A stretch of 64,000 nucleotides of DNA from Fimbriimonadaceae bacterium (GCA_019694835.1 JAIBBE010000040.1:1-64000), one strand, 5' to 3'. Shown: positions 34,681 to 44,827, counted from the first letter of the stretch. A program made the numbers and translations. The notes: a model not told the origin generated them from the letters alone.

Positions 34681-35664
34681 GTGGATCTGCGCATCGGATT
34701 TTTGGGGGTGGCGCACATGCATGCCTACGGCTATGCCCAAGCCATCGCGTCCTTGGAAGGCTTGGAGGCCGTCGGGGTGTGGGACGACAAGATCGAGCGC
34801 GCGCAGCGGTTCTGGGAATCCATGGGGATCGAGGTGTATCCAGAACGGGATCGACTGCTGAACGACGTTGACGCGGTCATCATCTGCAGCGAGAACACGC
34901 GCCATGTGGAGATCGGTCAGGCCGCTGCGCAAGCACGCAAGCATATCCTCTGCGAGAAGCCTTTGGTCACCGACCTGGTTGCCGGGCAGGCTTGGCTGGA
35001 GGAATGTCGGTCGGCCGGGGTGAAGTTGATGACGGCATTTCCGTGTCGCTATTCACCCGCCTTCGGTCGATTGCGGGAAGCGGTCGAAAGTGGCATTCTT
35101 GGTCGACTCGTGGCCATCTGCAGCACCAACCGGGGCTCTTGTCCGTTCGATTGGTTCGTCGACACCGAATTGTCGGGGGGCGGCGCGATGATCGATCACA
35201 CGGTCCACGTGGTGGACCTGCTCCGCGCGCTGCTCGGAACCGATCCGGTGCGCGTGCAAGCCCAAACGGGAAATCTAATGTACGCAGAAGCATGGGAGGA
35301 CACCGCCATGCTGACGCTTGAATATGACAACGGCTTCTTCGCAACGCTCGACTCCAGTTGGTCTCGGCCAAAGAGCTACAAGACCTGGGGCGATGTGACG
35401 ATGAATGCCGTCTTCGAGCAGGGCGTGATCGAACTGGACCTATTCAATCAGCACCTCGACGTTTATCGCAACGAATCCATGCGCCATGGCTTGGCGGGCT
35501 ACGGAAGTGACCTGGATCGACTGCTGGTTGCCGACTTCCTCCGATGCATCCGTGAGGATTCGGAGCCAACTGTTACCGGCGAAGACGGATTGGCTGCGTC
35601 GAGAATCGCCCTGGCAGCCTATGAATCGGTTCGCCGAGGTAGCGCGGTTCAGATTGTCGCCTGA
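34681..35664 (+). CDS. Gfo/Idh/MocA-family oxidoreductase
   Basis: This NAD(P)-dependent dehydrogenase of 327 residues probably acts on a sugar or inositol derivative in the cytosol. The N-terminal Rossmann fold starts LRIGFLGVAHMHAYGYAQA. The catalytic-site Lys lies in ILCEKPLVTD, and DHTVHVVDLL carries the usual His/Asp. GTG 34681 puts the Rossmann strand at the N-terminus; longer frames read back into topA. It stands alone between two R6 copies. Confidence 0.9.
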   Translation: MDLRIGFLGVAHMHAYGYAQAIASLEGLEAVGVWDDKIERAQRFWESMGIEVYPERDRLLNDVDAVIICSENTRHVEIGQAAAQARKHILCEKPLVTDLVAGQAWLEECRSAGVKLMTAFPCRYSPAFGRLREAVESGILGRLVAICSTNRGSCPFDWFVDTELSGGGAMIDHTVHVVDLLRALLGTDPVRVQAQTGNLMYAEAWEDTAMLTLEYDNGFFATLDSSWSRPKSYKTWGDVTMNAVFEQGVIELDLFNQHLDVYRNESMRHGLAGYGSDLDRLLVADFLRCIREDSEPTVTGEDGLAASRIALAAYESVRRGSAVQIVA

Positions 35665-35698
35665 GGCGGGAAGAAGTTTGGCCAGCGCGATAAGACCG

Positions 35699-35717
35699 TG
35701 GGTGGCATGGGACGACA
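35699..35717. repeat. R6 direct repeat, right copy
   Basis: This is an exact 19-bp copy of 34590-34608, starting 35 bp after the oxidoreductase stop. Confidence 0.75.
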
Positions 35718-35761
35718 TTCGCCGTATCATCCCACCTGGCCCGAACATGAGTCCCGTGCGG

Positions 35762-35793
35762 TTGCCCCCCTCGGATTTCACGAGGGGGGGCAA
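35762..35793. terminator. Strong hairpin between convergent genes, possible bidirectional terminator
   Basis: TTGCCCCCCTCG, a 7-nt loop and CGAGGGGGGGCAA pair over 12 bp with one bulged G. It lies between the oxidoreductase (plus) and the NHL protein (minus) stops. There is no T tract on either side. Confidence 0.5.
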
Positions 35794-35802
35794 TGACAAG
35801 TC

Positions 35803-37269
35803 CTACTTCTGGACGAGGAGGTTCTGGGTGACGGTGGTACCCGACTCAACGCCGCGGATCGCGACGGTAGTGTCAGCCGTAACCACCTTGGCGCTGACTT
35901 CGACGACTCCCGACATGCTGCCGGCAGGAATGATCAATGTTGCGATGCCGACGGTGGCGGCATTCGTATTGGCCGACGACATCGCCACGGAGGTCGACGA
36001 GGGGGCCGGAATGTTGAGTTCCACGATCGCGTAAAGGTTGTTTCCACCCTTGACGATGGGGTTGCAAAGGGTGAGCGACTTGATGAGCGTTAGAACGGTG
36101 AGCGTGTCGGTTTGCGTTTGGTTGCCAACCGTCGCGCTGATCGTCACGTTTTTGAGAGACGTAACGCGCCGCGATGTGATCAGGAACGTTCCCGCCTTCT
36201 TTCCAGCGGCAATCGTGATGCTGGCCGGGACGGTTGCAGCGGTTGTGTCGCTGCTCGAAAGCTGGACGACTTGGCCGCCTGCAGGTGCTTTGTTGGCGAG
36301 GGTCACGACGCCGGTCGTATGAACAAAGCCGCCCACAACCGCCGAAGGTTCGACACAAAGCCCCGTGATCGCGCCCGACGGACCAGCCGTGAAGAGGAGA
36401 TAGTCGGCGGAGCCGGTTTCAAGTTCAGCGGCAGTGACGAAGTCCGTCACGAACGCGCCGGGGCTGGCCGACGACGGTCCTTGGAATTTCTTCACGACCT
36501 TTGTGCCGTTGCAGACGATATACAAGTTGTTATCCGGGCCCCACTTGAGTCGGTAAGGCGCGGTCGAGGCACCCGTGTTGCAGAAGATGGAGATGAATGT
36601 GCCAGCCGAGTTGAACTTGGGCACGCGGTTATTCTCGGCGTCGCTCACGTACACGTTGCCAGAGGCGTCCCACAGAATTCCGTTCGGCCGCTTGAGGTTG
36701 GCGGTGCCGAGAGTCGGGATGAAGACCTTTTCGAATACGCCGGTCGAAAGGTAGCGCTTGACATTGCGCTCGGTCGAGTGGTTCGGTGCCCAGTCGCAGA
36801 TGTAAATCTTGCCGTCGGGGCCGATTTCGAACTCGAAGCCGTCCTTCAGGGTGCCGCCGGAAAGGTAGTTGCCGAGGTCGGCACCGGCCTGGCTAAACCG
36901 GCGAACCTGGGTGCCGGTCAGCGCCCACACATTGCCATCGGGGCCGATGAGAAGATCACGGGCATTCGTGCACGCTACGTTGAACGTAGCGTCGACAGCG
37001 CCGGTGGTCAGGAAGAATCGCATGATGCGACCGCTGGTTTGGTTGGCCACGTAGAGTCGATTCTGGTCGTCGACGGCGAGGCCGCTGGCACCGCTGAGAC
37101 CGGCGGCAGCGGAGCCGATGGTTCGGGTGGCGACACCGGTGGCGGCGTCGAATCCGTAGACCTTGTTCCGGGCAAATCCGGTGACGAGAAGTTCGCCTTG
37201 AGCCAAAGTCGTTGCTGCCATCAGCAACGCGCCAGCAAGACCGAACAAAGTACGTAGGGGCTTAAGCAT
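35803..37269 (-). CDS. Secreted NHL-repeat beta-propeller protein with Ig-like C-terminus
   Basis: The exported 488-residue protein starts at 37269, with AAGAGGAAGG upstream and a signal peptide (LFGLAGALLMAATTLAQ). Six or so NHL/SMP-30-like blades follow (GLAVDDQNRLYVANQ, LLIGPDGNVWALTG, FEIGPDGKIYICDW, ILWDASGNVYVSDAENN, LKWGPDNNLYIVC). After these come two Ig-like repeats with the motif ATVPASITIAAGKKAGTF. It probably binds ligands at the cell surface. No enzyme motif is seen. Confidence 0.85.
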   Translation of the reverse strand: MLKPLRTLFGLAGALLMAATTLAQGELLVTGFARNKVYGFDAATGVATRTIGSAAAGLSGASGLAVDDQNRLYVANQTSGRIMRFFLTTGAVDATFNVACTNARDLLIGPDGNVWALTGTQVRRFSQAGADLGNYLSGGTLKDGFEFEIGPDGKIYICDWAPNHSTERNVKRYLSTGVFEKVFIPTLGTANLKRPNGILWDASGNVYVSDAENNRVPKFNSAGTFISIFCNTGASTAPYRLKWGPDNNLYIVCNGTKVVKKFQGPSSASPGAFVTDFVTAAELETGSADYLLFTAGPSGAITGLCVEPSAVVGGFVHTTGVVTLANKAPAGGQVVQLSSSDTTAATVPASITIAAGKKAGTFLITSRRVTSLKNVTISATVGNQTQTDTLTVLTLIKSLTLCNPIVKGGNNLYAIVELNIPAPSSTSVAMSSANTNAATVGIATLIIPAGSMSGVVEVSAKVVTADTTVAIRGVESGTTVTQNLLVQK

Positions 37270-37444
37270 AGTCCTTCCTCTTGTGAGTTTCATGGTTGTG
37301 CGGCGTCCATCGCGCCGCGGCCCGGCCTGCACCGTCGCCGAAAGCCATAACAAGTCGTTCGACCCAATGATACTTGTTCACGTTCCCCTCAGCGCCACTT
37401 CTCACGACTTTCGTCCCGCAGAGAATTGCTGGTAAAGTGTCCGC

Positions 37445-38176
37445 ATGATCCTCACACCCCTCGTTTTCGCGCTGTCAGTGGTGACGACCGGCCCTGGCCT
37501 TCAGACCATCGATATGGTGCTTGGCAAAGGCACCGAGGCCAAGGCCAAAGACATCGTCACCGTCCGATATAAAGGCTGGTTGCAGGCCGACGGCAAGGTT
37601 TTCGACGAGAACACCGCGAAAGACAAGCCACCCTTCACGTTTACGCTCGGGGCCGGCGAAGTCATTAAGGGCTGGGATCAAGGTGTCGTTGGCATGAAGA
37701 TCGGTGGCAAGCGTCTGCTTTGCCTTCCGCCAGAGTTCGCCTATGGCGAAAAGGGAGTCGGCCCGATTCCCGGAAACAGCACCCTCCTCTTCGAGGTCGA
37801 GTTGCTGAAAGTCGAGAAACCCGGAGCGAAACCCGAAGAGAAACCTATGATTGAGATTCAAGAGATTGCAGCAGGCACGGGTGAGGGAGCCAAGATGGGC
37901 GACACCGTCGAGGTCCACTACACCGGCACCTTCCCCAGCGGCGAAAAGTTCGACAGCAGCCGCGATCCTGGCCGAACCCCGCTGAAGGTCGAGATCGGCA
38001 AAACTGGCCTCATCAAAGGCTTCACCGATGGCCTCATCGGCATGAAGCTCGGAGGCAAGCGCAAGATCACGATCCCGTATCAGCTTGCTTACGGCGAAGC
38101 GGGCCGCCCGCCCGCGATTCCGCCCAAGGCGACCCTCGTGTTCGAACTTGAGATCATGTCGCTCAAGCCGGGATAG
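37445..38176 (+). CDS. Tandem-domain FKBP-type peptidyl-prolyl isomerase
   Basis: This folding catalyst of 243 residues has two FKBP domains (about 22-122 and 133-242), each with V.V.Y.G and IPP.LAYG-like blocks (VTVRYKGWL, LLCLPPEFAYGEKG; VEVHYTGTF, ITIPYQLAYGEAG). A hydrophobic N-terminus may be a signal peptide. TAAAGT lies 6 nt before the ATG. Its last base overlaps the coaD start. Confidence 0.92.
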   Translation: MILTPLVFALSVVTTGPGLQTIDMVLGKGTEAKAKDIVTVRYKGWLQADGKVFDENTAKDKPPFTFTLGAGEVIKGWDQGVVGMKIGGKRLLCLPPEFAYGEKGVGPIPGNSTLLFEVELLKVEKPGAKPEEKPMIEIQEIAAGTGEGAKMGDTVEVHYTGTFPSGEKFDSSRDPGRTPLKVEIGKTGLIKGFTDGLIGMKLGGKRKITIPYQLAYGEAGRPPAIPPKATLVFELEIMSLKPG

Positions 38177-38655
38177 TGCGCAAAGCGATCTATCCAGGAT
38201 CGTTCGATCCACCAACGCTGGGCCATCTCGACATTGTCGAGAGGGCCGCTTCGCTATTTGATGAGATCGTCGTCGCCGTAGGCGTCAATACGACCAAAAC
38301 GCCCTTCCTGAGCGTTGATGATCGTGTCGCGGCGCTGGAGGCATGTACGGGGCACTTACCCAACGTCAAGGTCGACCGGTTTTCTGGATTGCTGATTGAA
38401 TTCGCGCGGCAGATGGGGGCGGGCTTTGTCGTGCGCGGCCTTCGGGCGACGGCTGACTTCGACTACGAGTTCCAGATCGCGATGGCCAATCGCCGCCTTG
38501 CCCCCGACATCGAGACGGTGTTCCTGATGACCAAGTGGGAGCACAGCTACCTGAGCAGCAGCGTCGTGCGCGAGGTTGCTTTGCTCGGCGGAGACTACCG
38601 CGGATTCGTGCATCCGGCGGTGGTTGATTTCGTGGCCAAGCGTCTTGACCGTTAG
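38176..38655 (+). CDS. coaD: Phosphopantetheine adenylyltransferase
   Basis: CoaD catalyses the fourth step of coenzyme A synthesis. The 159-residue protein has the nucleotidyltransferase motif GSFDPPTLGHLDIV. Further blocks are RGLRATADFDYE and the C-terminal SYLSSSVVREVA. The GTG start shares one base with the FKBP stop, indicating coupling. It converges on the TetR gene with a 4-nt overlap of ends. Confidence 0.96.
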   Translation: MRKAIYPGSFDPPTLGHLDIVERAASLFDEIVVAVGVNTTKTPFLSVDDRVAALEACTGHLPNVKVDRFSGLLIEFARQMGAGFVVRGLRATADFDYEFQIAMANRRLAPDIETVFLMTKWEHSYLSSSVVREVALLGGDYRGFVHPAVVDFVAKRLDR

Positions 38656-39212
38656 GTCAAGAGCGACTGGTCGATCGCATCGAGATGGATGGAGGCTTCC
38701 TTGACATTGCCTGCCAATTGCGCGAGCAGGCCGACGCCGAGCATCGTTGCGAGCAGCATCTTGCCGTCCGCGAAGGGCGAGTCGCCATGGGCAGCGTCTT
38801 TCTCCACGGCGGCGTCGATCCGGGTGCCGAGGTCTGCCGACCAAGTCTGCCAGAAAGCCAGCAGCAATTTGCGAAGTTCAGGCGATGATTGGGCGGCGAC
38901 GAAGAGCGAGGCCCAGACGCGGTACAGCCGACTCGTGGGTTTGCAGTAGGCTTCGCACTGGGTCAGGCTCGCCTCAACACCCGTAGCTGACTTCTTGACC
39001 TTGCTCTGGAAGTGCTCGACATCGGCTTCGAAACGCTGCTTCAGATAGCCCGCCACGCCCATGAGCAGATCTTCGCGCCTCGGGAAGTAGTAATGAACAA
39101 GCGCGTGGTTGACACCGACCTTCGCGGCGACGGACCGCGCGTTCAGCGCTTCGACGCCCTCATCACCAGTGATTTCGTAGGCCGCCTTCAGAATCTCCTC
39201 TTTGCGATTCAC
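38652..39212 (-). CDS. TetR/AcrR-family transcriptional regulator
   Basis: This 186-residue repressor-type protein has an N-terminal helix-turn-helix (EEILKAAYEITGDEGVEALNARSVAAKVGVNHALVHYYFPRREDLL, split by the usual turn) and an all-alpha ligand domain. GTG 39212 is preferred: TACAAT lies 6 nt upstream. It is divergent from a membrane protein 43 bp away, its most likely target. Confidence 0.9.
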   Translation of the reverse strand: MNRKEEILKAAYEITGDEGVEALNARSVAAKVGVNHALVHYYFPRREDLLMGVAGYLKQRFEADVEHFQSKVKKSATGVEASLTQCEAYCKPTSRLYRVWASLFVAAQSSPELRKLLLAFWQTWSADLGTRIDAAVEKDAAHGDSPFADGKMLLATMLGVGLLAQLAGNVKEASIHLDAIDQSLLT

Positions 39213-39255
39213 GCTCTCATTGTAGCTTAACCATTTGGTCCATAATGATTGCTGC
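39213..39255. promoter_or_regulatory. Divergent promoter region, candidate TetR operator
   Basis: TACAAT (minus, 39224-39219) precedes the TetR gene by 6 nt. CATAAT (plus, 39241-39246) precedes the membrane-protein ATG by 9 nt. Between them lies the small palindrome ACCATTTGGT. A regulator bound here would cover both hexamers. Confidence 0.4.
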
Positions 39256-39960
39256 ATGGCGGGTCAGACACTTCGCGAAGCCGTCCAGCCCGGCATTCAA
39301 GCAGTGCGGGCGCATTGGGCACCGTTCCTGCTCATCCAGTTCTTCGCAGCGGCCTTGGTCATCGCCTACTATCAGAGCGATTCGCTTCGCGCGATTGCCG
39401 AAGCACCGGCCGCGTGGAAGGAGCGCTACGGCTTCCTCTTCTCGTTCGTGGGTGGCTTCGTCGCCGGTGGACTGGTGGCCGAACTCGCCAAGATTCTTAC
39501 GGGCAAGGTGAAGCGATTTGACCGAGAGTGGTTCAGCGTTGTGATGTTTGCCGGTATTGCTTACGGGATTACCGGAATCCAAGTCGATATCCTCTATTGG
39601 GGCCAGGCCCAGATCTTCGGACATGGCACCGACTGGCTCACGCTCACCAAAAAGACGCTTGCCGACATGGCCTTCTTCGCGACCTTCGTTTCGATTCCGT
39701 TTATGATCAGCATATTCGAGTGGCGTCGACTCGGCTATTCGTTCCGGAAACTCCGAGAAGAGTGGCGAGACTCGTTCTTCCGTACCAAGGTGCTGCCTGG
39801 ACTCATCCCATGCTGGGCGTTCTGGATACCTTTTCTCTTCTGCACCTACGCGCTTCCCCTCAAGCTTCAGCTGACGTTCGCGTTTCTCGGTGAAGCCGCG
39901 TGGAGCGTCTTGCTCATCTTCATCATCACAGAGCGAGAGGCGGCACACGCAGCACGGTAA
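39256..39960 (+). CDS. Multi-pass membrane protein of unknown function
   Basis: The 234-residue protein has about six hydrophobic segments (APFLLIQFFAAALVIAYY, FSFVGGFVAGGLVAELA, and others). A WAFWIPFLFCTYALP block near the C-terminus recalls the general shape of Mpv17/PMP22-type proteins, but I cannot assign it. The ATG at 39256 is used; an in-frame TTG lies at 39235. Its divergent TetR neighbour probably controls it. Confidence 0.72.
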   Translation: MAGQTLREAVQPGIQAVRAHWAPFLLIQFFAAALVIAYYQSDSLRAIAEAPAAWKERYGFLFSFVGGFVAGGLVAELAKILTGKVKRFDREWFSVVMFAGIAYGITGIQVDILYWGQAQIFGHGTDWLTLTKKTLADMAFFATFVSIPFMISIFEWRRLGYSFRKLREEWRDSFFRTKVLPGLIPCWAFWIPFLFCTYALPLKLQLTFAFLGEAAWSVLLIFIITEREAAHAAR

Positions 39961-40033
39961 CATAGCGGCAAATCGGCACCGAATCAACCGTAGGGATCAA
40001 TCGTCGTTCCCGACAACCAAGCAAGACCCTCTA

Positions 40034-41116
40034 ATGGATCCAATTGACGAGAGTACGCAAAGGGCTGACGCAACGCTTAAGGCGATGGGTCCTTGGAAAG
40101 CCTTGATCAGGCCATTGGGTTGCTTGTTACCGTTTTTGGCGTTATTTTTTCTCATGTCGGGTCGTGTTCTTGAAGCGGCGCTTGCAGCGGTTACCTTTGT
40201 TGCTGTTGTACTTGGATTTGGAAGTTGGTTGATGCGGCAAGGCGGAGCCGATCCCGTGCAACGGACGATGTTCCGTATGACGCTAATGACGACACGTGGA
40301 GCGAAGGGCCGCCTCTTCGCAGCGCTGAAGTATCTACTTGCGCCTTACACCCTTTTGTTGACGCTCTATTCTTGGGACTGGGGATTCGTCTTGGCGTCGC
40401 TCAAAGGTCCAAAGGCAGAGCCATGGATCATCGGAAAACTAGCTTCAGGACAAGAGTTCGAACGGTGGAAGGCAGCAGTGCTGCTCAAGGACGTTGGTAG
40501 CGTACAGTGCTTACCTGCCATCAGGCATGCTCTAGCAGCTGAATCGGTTGCCGAGGTTCGAATCGCTTTGCTTCGTACCTTAACCGTGCTGGATCCCGAG
40601 CATTCTTTCCAGGAAGCTCGTTCCATTGTTGAATACTCAGAAGATGATGTGGAATGGTTGATTGGAGCCGCATTCTTGTGCAGAGTTGGCCAGCCTCCAA
40701 TCATTACTCGCTGGCGCATCGAACGGCTTAAGAACGTAATGCTTACCATTGATGTCCTTGATCGCAACGACTTCGGTGCTGACCTAGGGGCACTGCCGTT
40801 TGAGGAAAGCGGCGACCTGGTGCGGAGCTACCTCGGGTTAGGCGAGGGTTGGCTTGAGCTTCTTGCCGAGCTAGGTCAGCAACGAACCGCCACCGTCAGA
40901 GACCTTCTTAGCGAACTGCTTTCCAAAGACGACCTTACCGAACATCAGTTGTGCGCAGTACTGAATAGCATCGGGAAATCCGCAGATCCATCATTCCTAA
41001 TTCCACTCCGTGAAAGATTGAGCACGAACGCTTCGCGCAGTGCTCAGTTGTTCGGGGAGATGGCCATTCGCGAACTTGAGTCATTACAACAACTTCAAGG
41101 TCCGGAGCAACCCTAG
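40034..41116 (+). CDS. Membrane-anchored alpha-helical (HEAT-like) protein of unknown function
   Basis: The 360-residue protein has two N-terminal membrane helices (about 28-65) and one near 100-115. A soluble region made of helix pairs follows, such as RWKAAVLLKDVGSVQCLPAIRHALAAE, split by the usual turn. The pattern is HEAT-like. Codons are richer in A and T at third positions than in the neighbouring coaD or leuC, which hints at a different history. No partner gene is evident. Confidence 0.7.
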   Translation: MDPIDESTQRADATLKAMGPWKALIRPLGCLLPFLALFFLMSGRVLEAALAAVTFVAVVLGFGSWLMRQGGADPVQRTMFRMTLMTTRGAKGRLFAALKYLLAPYTLLLTLYSWDWGFVLASLKGPKAEPWIIGKLASGQEFERWKAAVLLKDVGSVQCLPAIRHALAAESVAEVRIALLRTLTVLDPEHSFQEARSIVEYSEDDVEWLIGAAFLCRVGQPPIITRWRIERLKNVMLTIDVLDRNDFGADLGALPFEESGDLVRSYLGLGEGWLELLAELGQQRTATVRDLLSELLSKDDLTEHQLCAVLNSIGKSADPSFLIPLRERLSTNASRSAQLFGEMAIRELESLQQLQGPEQP

Positions 41117-41171
41117 GCTGTTATCTTGGTGGCCAGGTGGGGACTGTCGCCCAGAATGCTTGACCCAACTC
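41117..41171. other. Short intergenic spacer
   Basis: The segment lies between the HEAT-like gene and the receiver remnant. I see no hairpin or gene in it. Confidence 0.4.
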
Positions 41172-41491
41172 TTAGCGCACACCCGTGAGCCAAAAGGGCG
41201 GCTCCGCTTTCTGCCCCGAGAGTTTCATGATTGGGATGTCGCCATATCCTGCCTTGGTGAGTTCAGCAACCGCATCAGCCGCGTTGATTCGGGAATCATC
41301 TAAGACGGCGAGTGTCGGAGACAACCGAAGTGCGGCTTCCGAGATCGAATCAATCGACGGAGCCGAGGCGCAGGTGTAACCCTGCGATCAAGGTTCACCT
41401 TGATCAGGCGATGAACGTGCCCTTCACAACCAATGATCAGGAGTCTCCTTGATTGCGCCCGGGAGTGATCTCCATGGCAATTTTCGTTCAT
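41172..41491 (-). pseudogene. Frameshifted, degenerate response-regulator receiver domain
   Basis: One minus frame from ATG 41491 gives RRLLIIGCEGHVHRLIKVNLD. A second frame, one base out, continues as QGYTCASAPSIDSISEAAL and later LAVLDDSRINAADAVAELTK and GDIPIMKLSGQ up to a stop at 41172. Together these align with a CheY-like receiver: first strand, helix 1, the GY turn, the VLD strand and the D.P.I.LT strand. One base is missing near 41394. The acidic pair of the phosphorylation pocket is replaced by GCE, and no output domain follows. It is either a decayed gene or a sequencing frameshift in a pseudo-receiver. Confidence 0.6.
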
Positions 41492-41509
41492 GTGGACATA
41501 GCCAGGCTG

Positions 41510-41728
41510 TTATCCCACCACCCTCACATATGCAAGCGAAGAGCCGGGCTTCGGAATCGGGTCTCCGTCCGCCTTGGCAGATTCAATCCAAACTTCGATC
41601 GCCTCACGAATGTGGTCTAAGGCTTGCTCGCGCGTCGCGCCCCAGCTATAGCATCCGGGCAAATCGGGCGCTGACGCCGAGTAGCGCCCGTCATCTTCAA
41701 GTTCAAGAATGATTGGAAAATCCGTCAT
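41510..41728 (-). CDS. hicB: HicB-family antitoxin
   Basis: The 72-residue protein has the partial RNase H-like HicB core: FPIILELEDDGRYSASAPDLPGCYSWGAT and then a helix (EQALDHIREAIEVWIE). It neutralises HicA. No C-terminal DNA-binding domain is present, so autoregulation through this protein is doubtful. Its ATG overlaps the hicA stop (ATGA). Confidence 0.9.
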   Translation of the reverse strand: MTDFPIILELEDDGRYSASAPDLPGCYSWGATREQALDHIREAIEVWIESAKADGDPIPKPGSSLAYVRVVG

Positions 41729-41910
41729 CGCTGAATACCCGCCTTCTTCAATATATCACGAACAGTTCCTTTCGGAAGGTCGCCCTGATGCATGGGTACG
41801 ACGATTCTCCCGGACCGATCGTCATGCTTAAACACTGCATGCGATCCCTTTTGTCGGTCCTTACGCCAACCCGCCTGCTCTATAGCATCCACAACTTCCC
41901 GCGCAGTCAT
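41725..41910 (-). CDS. hicA: HicA-family mRNA interferase toxin
   Basis: The 61-residue toxin has a dsRBD-like fold that cleaves mRNA. The active His lies in KGSHAVFKH, and VPMHQGDLPKGTVRDILKKAG is the typical C-terminus. AAGGAG lies 5-6 nt before the ATG. The toxin-first order with a 4-nt overlap into hicB is standard. Confidence 0.92.
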   Translation of the reverse strand: MTAREVVDAIEQAGWRKDRQKGSHAVFKHDDRSGRIVVPMHQGDLPKGTVRDILKKAGIQR

Positions 41911-41932
41911 CCACTCTCCTTGTCAGCAGGCG

Positions 41933-42391
41933 CTACTTCGCCGAATCATATGCCCGCAGAAGACCCGCCATGTCAATCTTCACCATCTCCATCATCGCTG
42001 CAAACATCGCTTGACCTTGGGCCGGCGTGCCAGACTTCATTTTCTCACCAAACCAGGAAGGCTGGACTTGCCAGATGACACCCAACCTATCGGTCAGCCA
42101 TCCGCAAGCGTGCGTCTCTCCACCGTCACTCAGCTTCTCCCAGTAGTGGTCGATTTCTTCCTGGGTGTCGCAGTTAATCATATAGCTGCTCGCCATCGTG
42201 AAGGCGCACTCAGGTCCACCACTGATCGCGAGGAATTCGACGCCGTTGAGCTCGAATGTACTCGCCAGGTGCTTACCGTCGGGCCAGAACTCTTCGCTCT
42301 TGAGGGTTGAGTTCGGGAAGATGGCGAGGTAGGTGTCAACCGCCTCTTTGGCACCGTTGTTGAACATGAGGGTTGGCGTGATGCGCTGCAT
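41933..42391 (-). CDS. VOC-superfamily PhnB-like protein
   Basis: The 152-residue protein of the glyoxalase/PhnB fold (often annotated as 3-demethylubiquinone methyltransferase-like) has ITPTLMFNNGAKEAVDTYLAIFPN. CGWLTDRLGVIWQVQP and a long C-terminal helix with repeated Met are also typical. Members have no proven single reaction. It stops 22 nt before hicA and may be transcribed with it. Confidence 0.88.
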   Translation of the reverse strand: MQRITPTLMFNNGAKEAVDTYLAIFPNSTLKSEEFWPDGKHLASTFELNGVEFLAISGGPECAFTMASSYMINCDTQEEIDHYWEKLSDGGETHACGWLTDRLGVIWQVQPSWFGEKMKSGTPAQGQAMFAAMMEMVKIDMAGLLRAYDSAK

Positions 42392-42418
42392 GTGACCTAG
42401 CTTACACCTTGCCAGTGC

Positions 42419-42452
42419 CGGGTGGCCGGGGTGATGAAATTGTGCACCCCGG
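42419..42452. repeat. R4 hairpin repeat
   Basis: CCGGGGTG (42426-42433), an 11-nt loop and CACCCCGG (42445-42452) form the hairpin. It is in opposite orientation to the copy at 12330, and the loop and left flank are shared. Confidence 0.8.
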
Positions 42453-42511
42453 CTCGGTCAGCCTGGGAACTTCTCCTACCACAGCAACAGGGATTCGCCG
42501 GGACGGCGAAA

Positions 42512-43900
<1,389 letters not shown>

Positions 43901-43905
43901 GCCTT

Positions 43906-43911
43906 ATTGTA
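43906..43911 (-). promoter_or_regulatory. Probable -10 element of a leaderless leuC transcript
   Basis: TACAAT on the minus strand lies 5 nt from the ATG at 43900. No T-box or leader peptide fits in the 30-bp gap to the divergent gene. Confidence 0.45.
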
Positions 43912-43930
43912 GCCGTGCCACACTATTCTC

Positions 43931-44827
43931 ATGCCTCCCGTCTATGCGACAGCCGACATCGGTAGCAATACCGTGCATCTGCTGATCGCCCAAGTGAACG
44001 GGACCGGCATCACTCGCCTGCGCAACGACTCCGAGTGGCTTTCCCTCGGCGAAGTGGTGAGCCGAGAGGGGTTCATCCCTCCCGATTTGGAGCGCAAGCT
44101 CCTATCAACCCTTAAGTCGTACAGCGCGGCGGCTTCCGCGCTCAAGGCCGAAGGCCTCTATGTCTTCGCGACCGAGGCTATGCGAGTCGCAAAAAACCAC
44201 GACGAGATTCTCGCCCGAATCCGTCGGCAAATAGGCGTCGAGGTTGACCTGATTTCGGCCCGGCGTGAGGCCGAACTCAGCATTGCCGGGGTGCAGTTGG
44301 ACACCTCTGCACCCGGTCCGTGGGCCCTGATCGAGGTCGGCGGGGGCAGCGCTCAGGTCGCTCGTTGCCGCGAGGATGGCGTGATGACGGACGAGATTTC
44401 GTTACCACTTGGAACGGGCCGTCTGATCGTGGAAGCGTCTCTCACCCAGCCCAGCCACGAGGATCAGCGCCGCGATCTAGAGAATTTTATCCGGCACCAA
44501 ACTGCCGTTTGTCGCGACTTGGACCCAGTTTCGCGGGTTGTCGCAAGCGGCGGGGTCTCGCGCGGCCTATGGCGAGCCGTACACCCCGATGGAGGCCGCT
44601 CTTTGGCTGTGCAGGAACTCGAATACCTGCAGTGGGCTTCGGCCCGGATCAACATCGAGACCATCTGCCGACGGTTCGGGGTCAAAGCCAAGCGCGCCTC
44701 GACGCTGTTGCCCGGCTCCACCGTCTTTCTTGAACTGCTTCGACTGTTCGGCCAAACATCAATGACCGTCAGCGAGTTCGGCGTCCGCGAGGGCGCGATC
44801 ATGGAGATGGCGAGGTGTCGCGCATGA
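43931..44827 (+). CDS. Ppx/GppA-family phosphatase
   Basis: This sugar-kinase-fold enzyme hydrolyses polyphosphate or pppGpp. The 298-residue length is that of the short single-module type. Visible motifs are ATADIGSNTVHLLIAQV (phosphate 1), YVFATEAMRVAKN, LIEVGGGSAQVARC (phosphate 2) and VASGGVSRGLWRA. It sits upstream of ppk1, so it probably balances polyphosphate synthesis. Its last 35 nt are duplicated 122 bp downstream across an R2 element. Confidence 0.92.
   Translation: MPPVYATADIGSNTVHLLIAQVNGTGITRLRNDSEWLSLGEVVSREGFIPPDLERKLLSTLKSYSAAASALKAEGLYVFATEAMRVAKNHDEILARIRRQIGVEVDLISARREAELSIAGVQLDTSAPGPWALIEVGGGSAQVARCREDGVMTDEISLPLGTGRLIVEASLTQPSHEDQRRDLENFIRHQTAVCRDLDPVSRVVASGGVSRGLWRAVHPDGGRSLAVQELEYLQWASARINIETICRRFGVKAKRASTLLPGSTVFLELLRLFGQTSMTVSEFGVREGAIMEMARCRA

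Noticed and set aside
41460..41930. Small mobile island around hicAB
   Set aside because: No integrase, transposase or flanking direct repeat is seen. The genes fit simple acquisition of a toxin-antitoxin pair.
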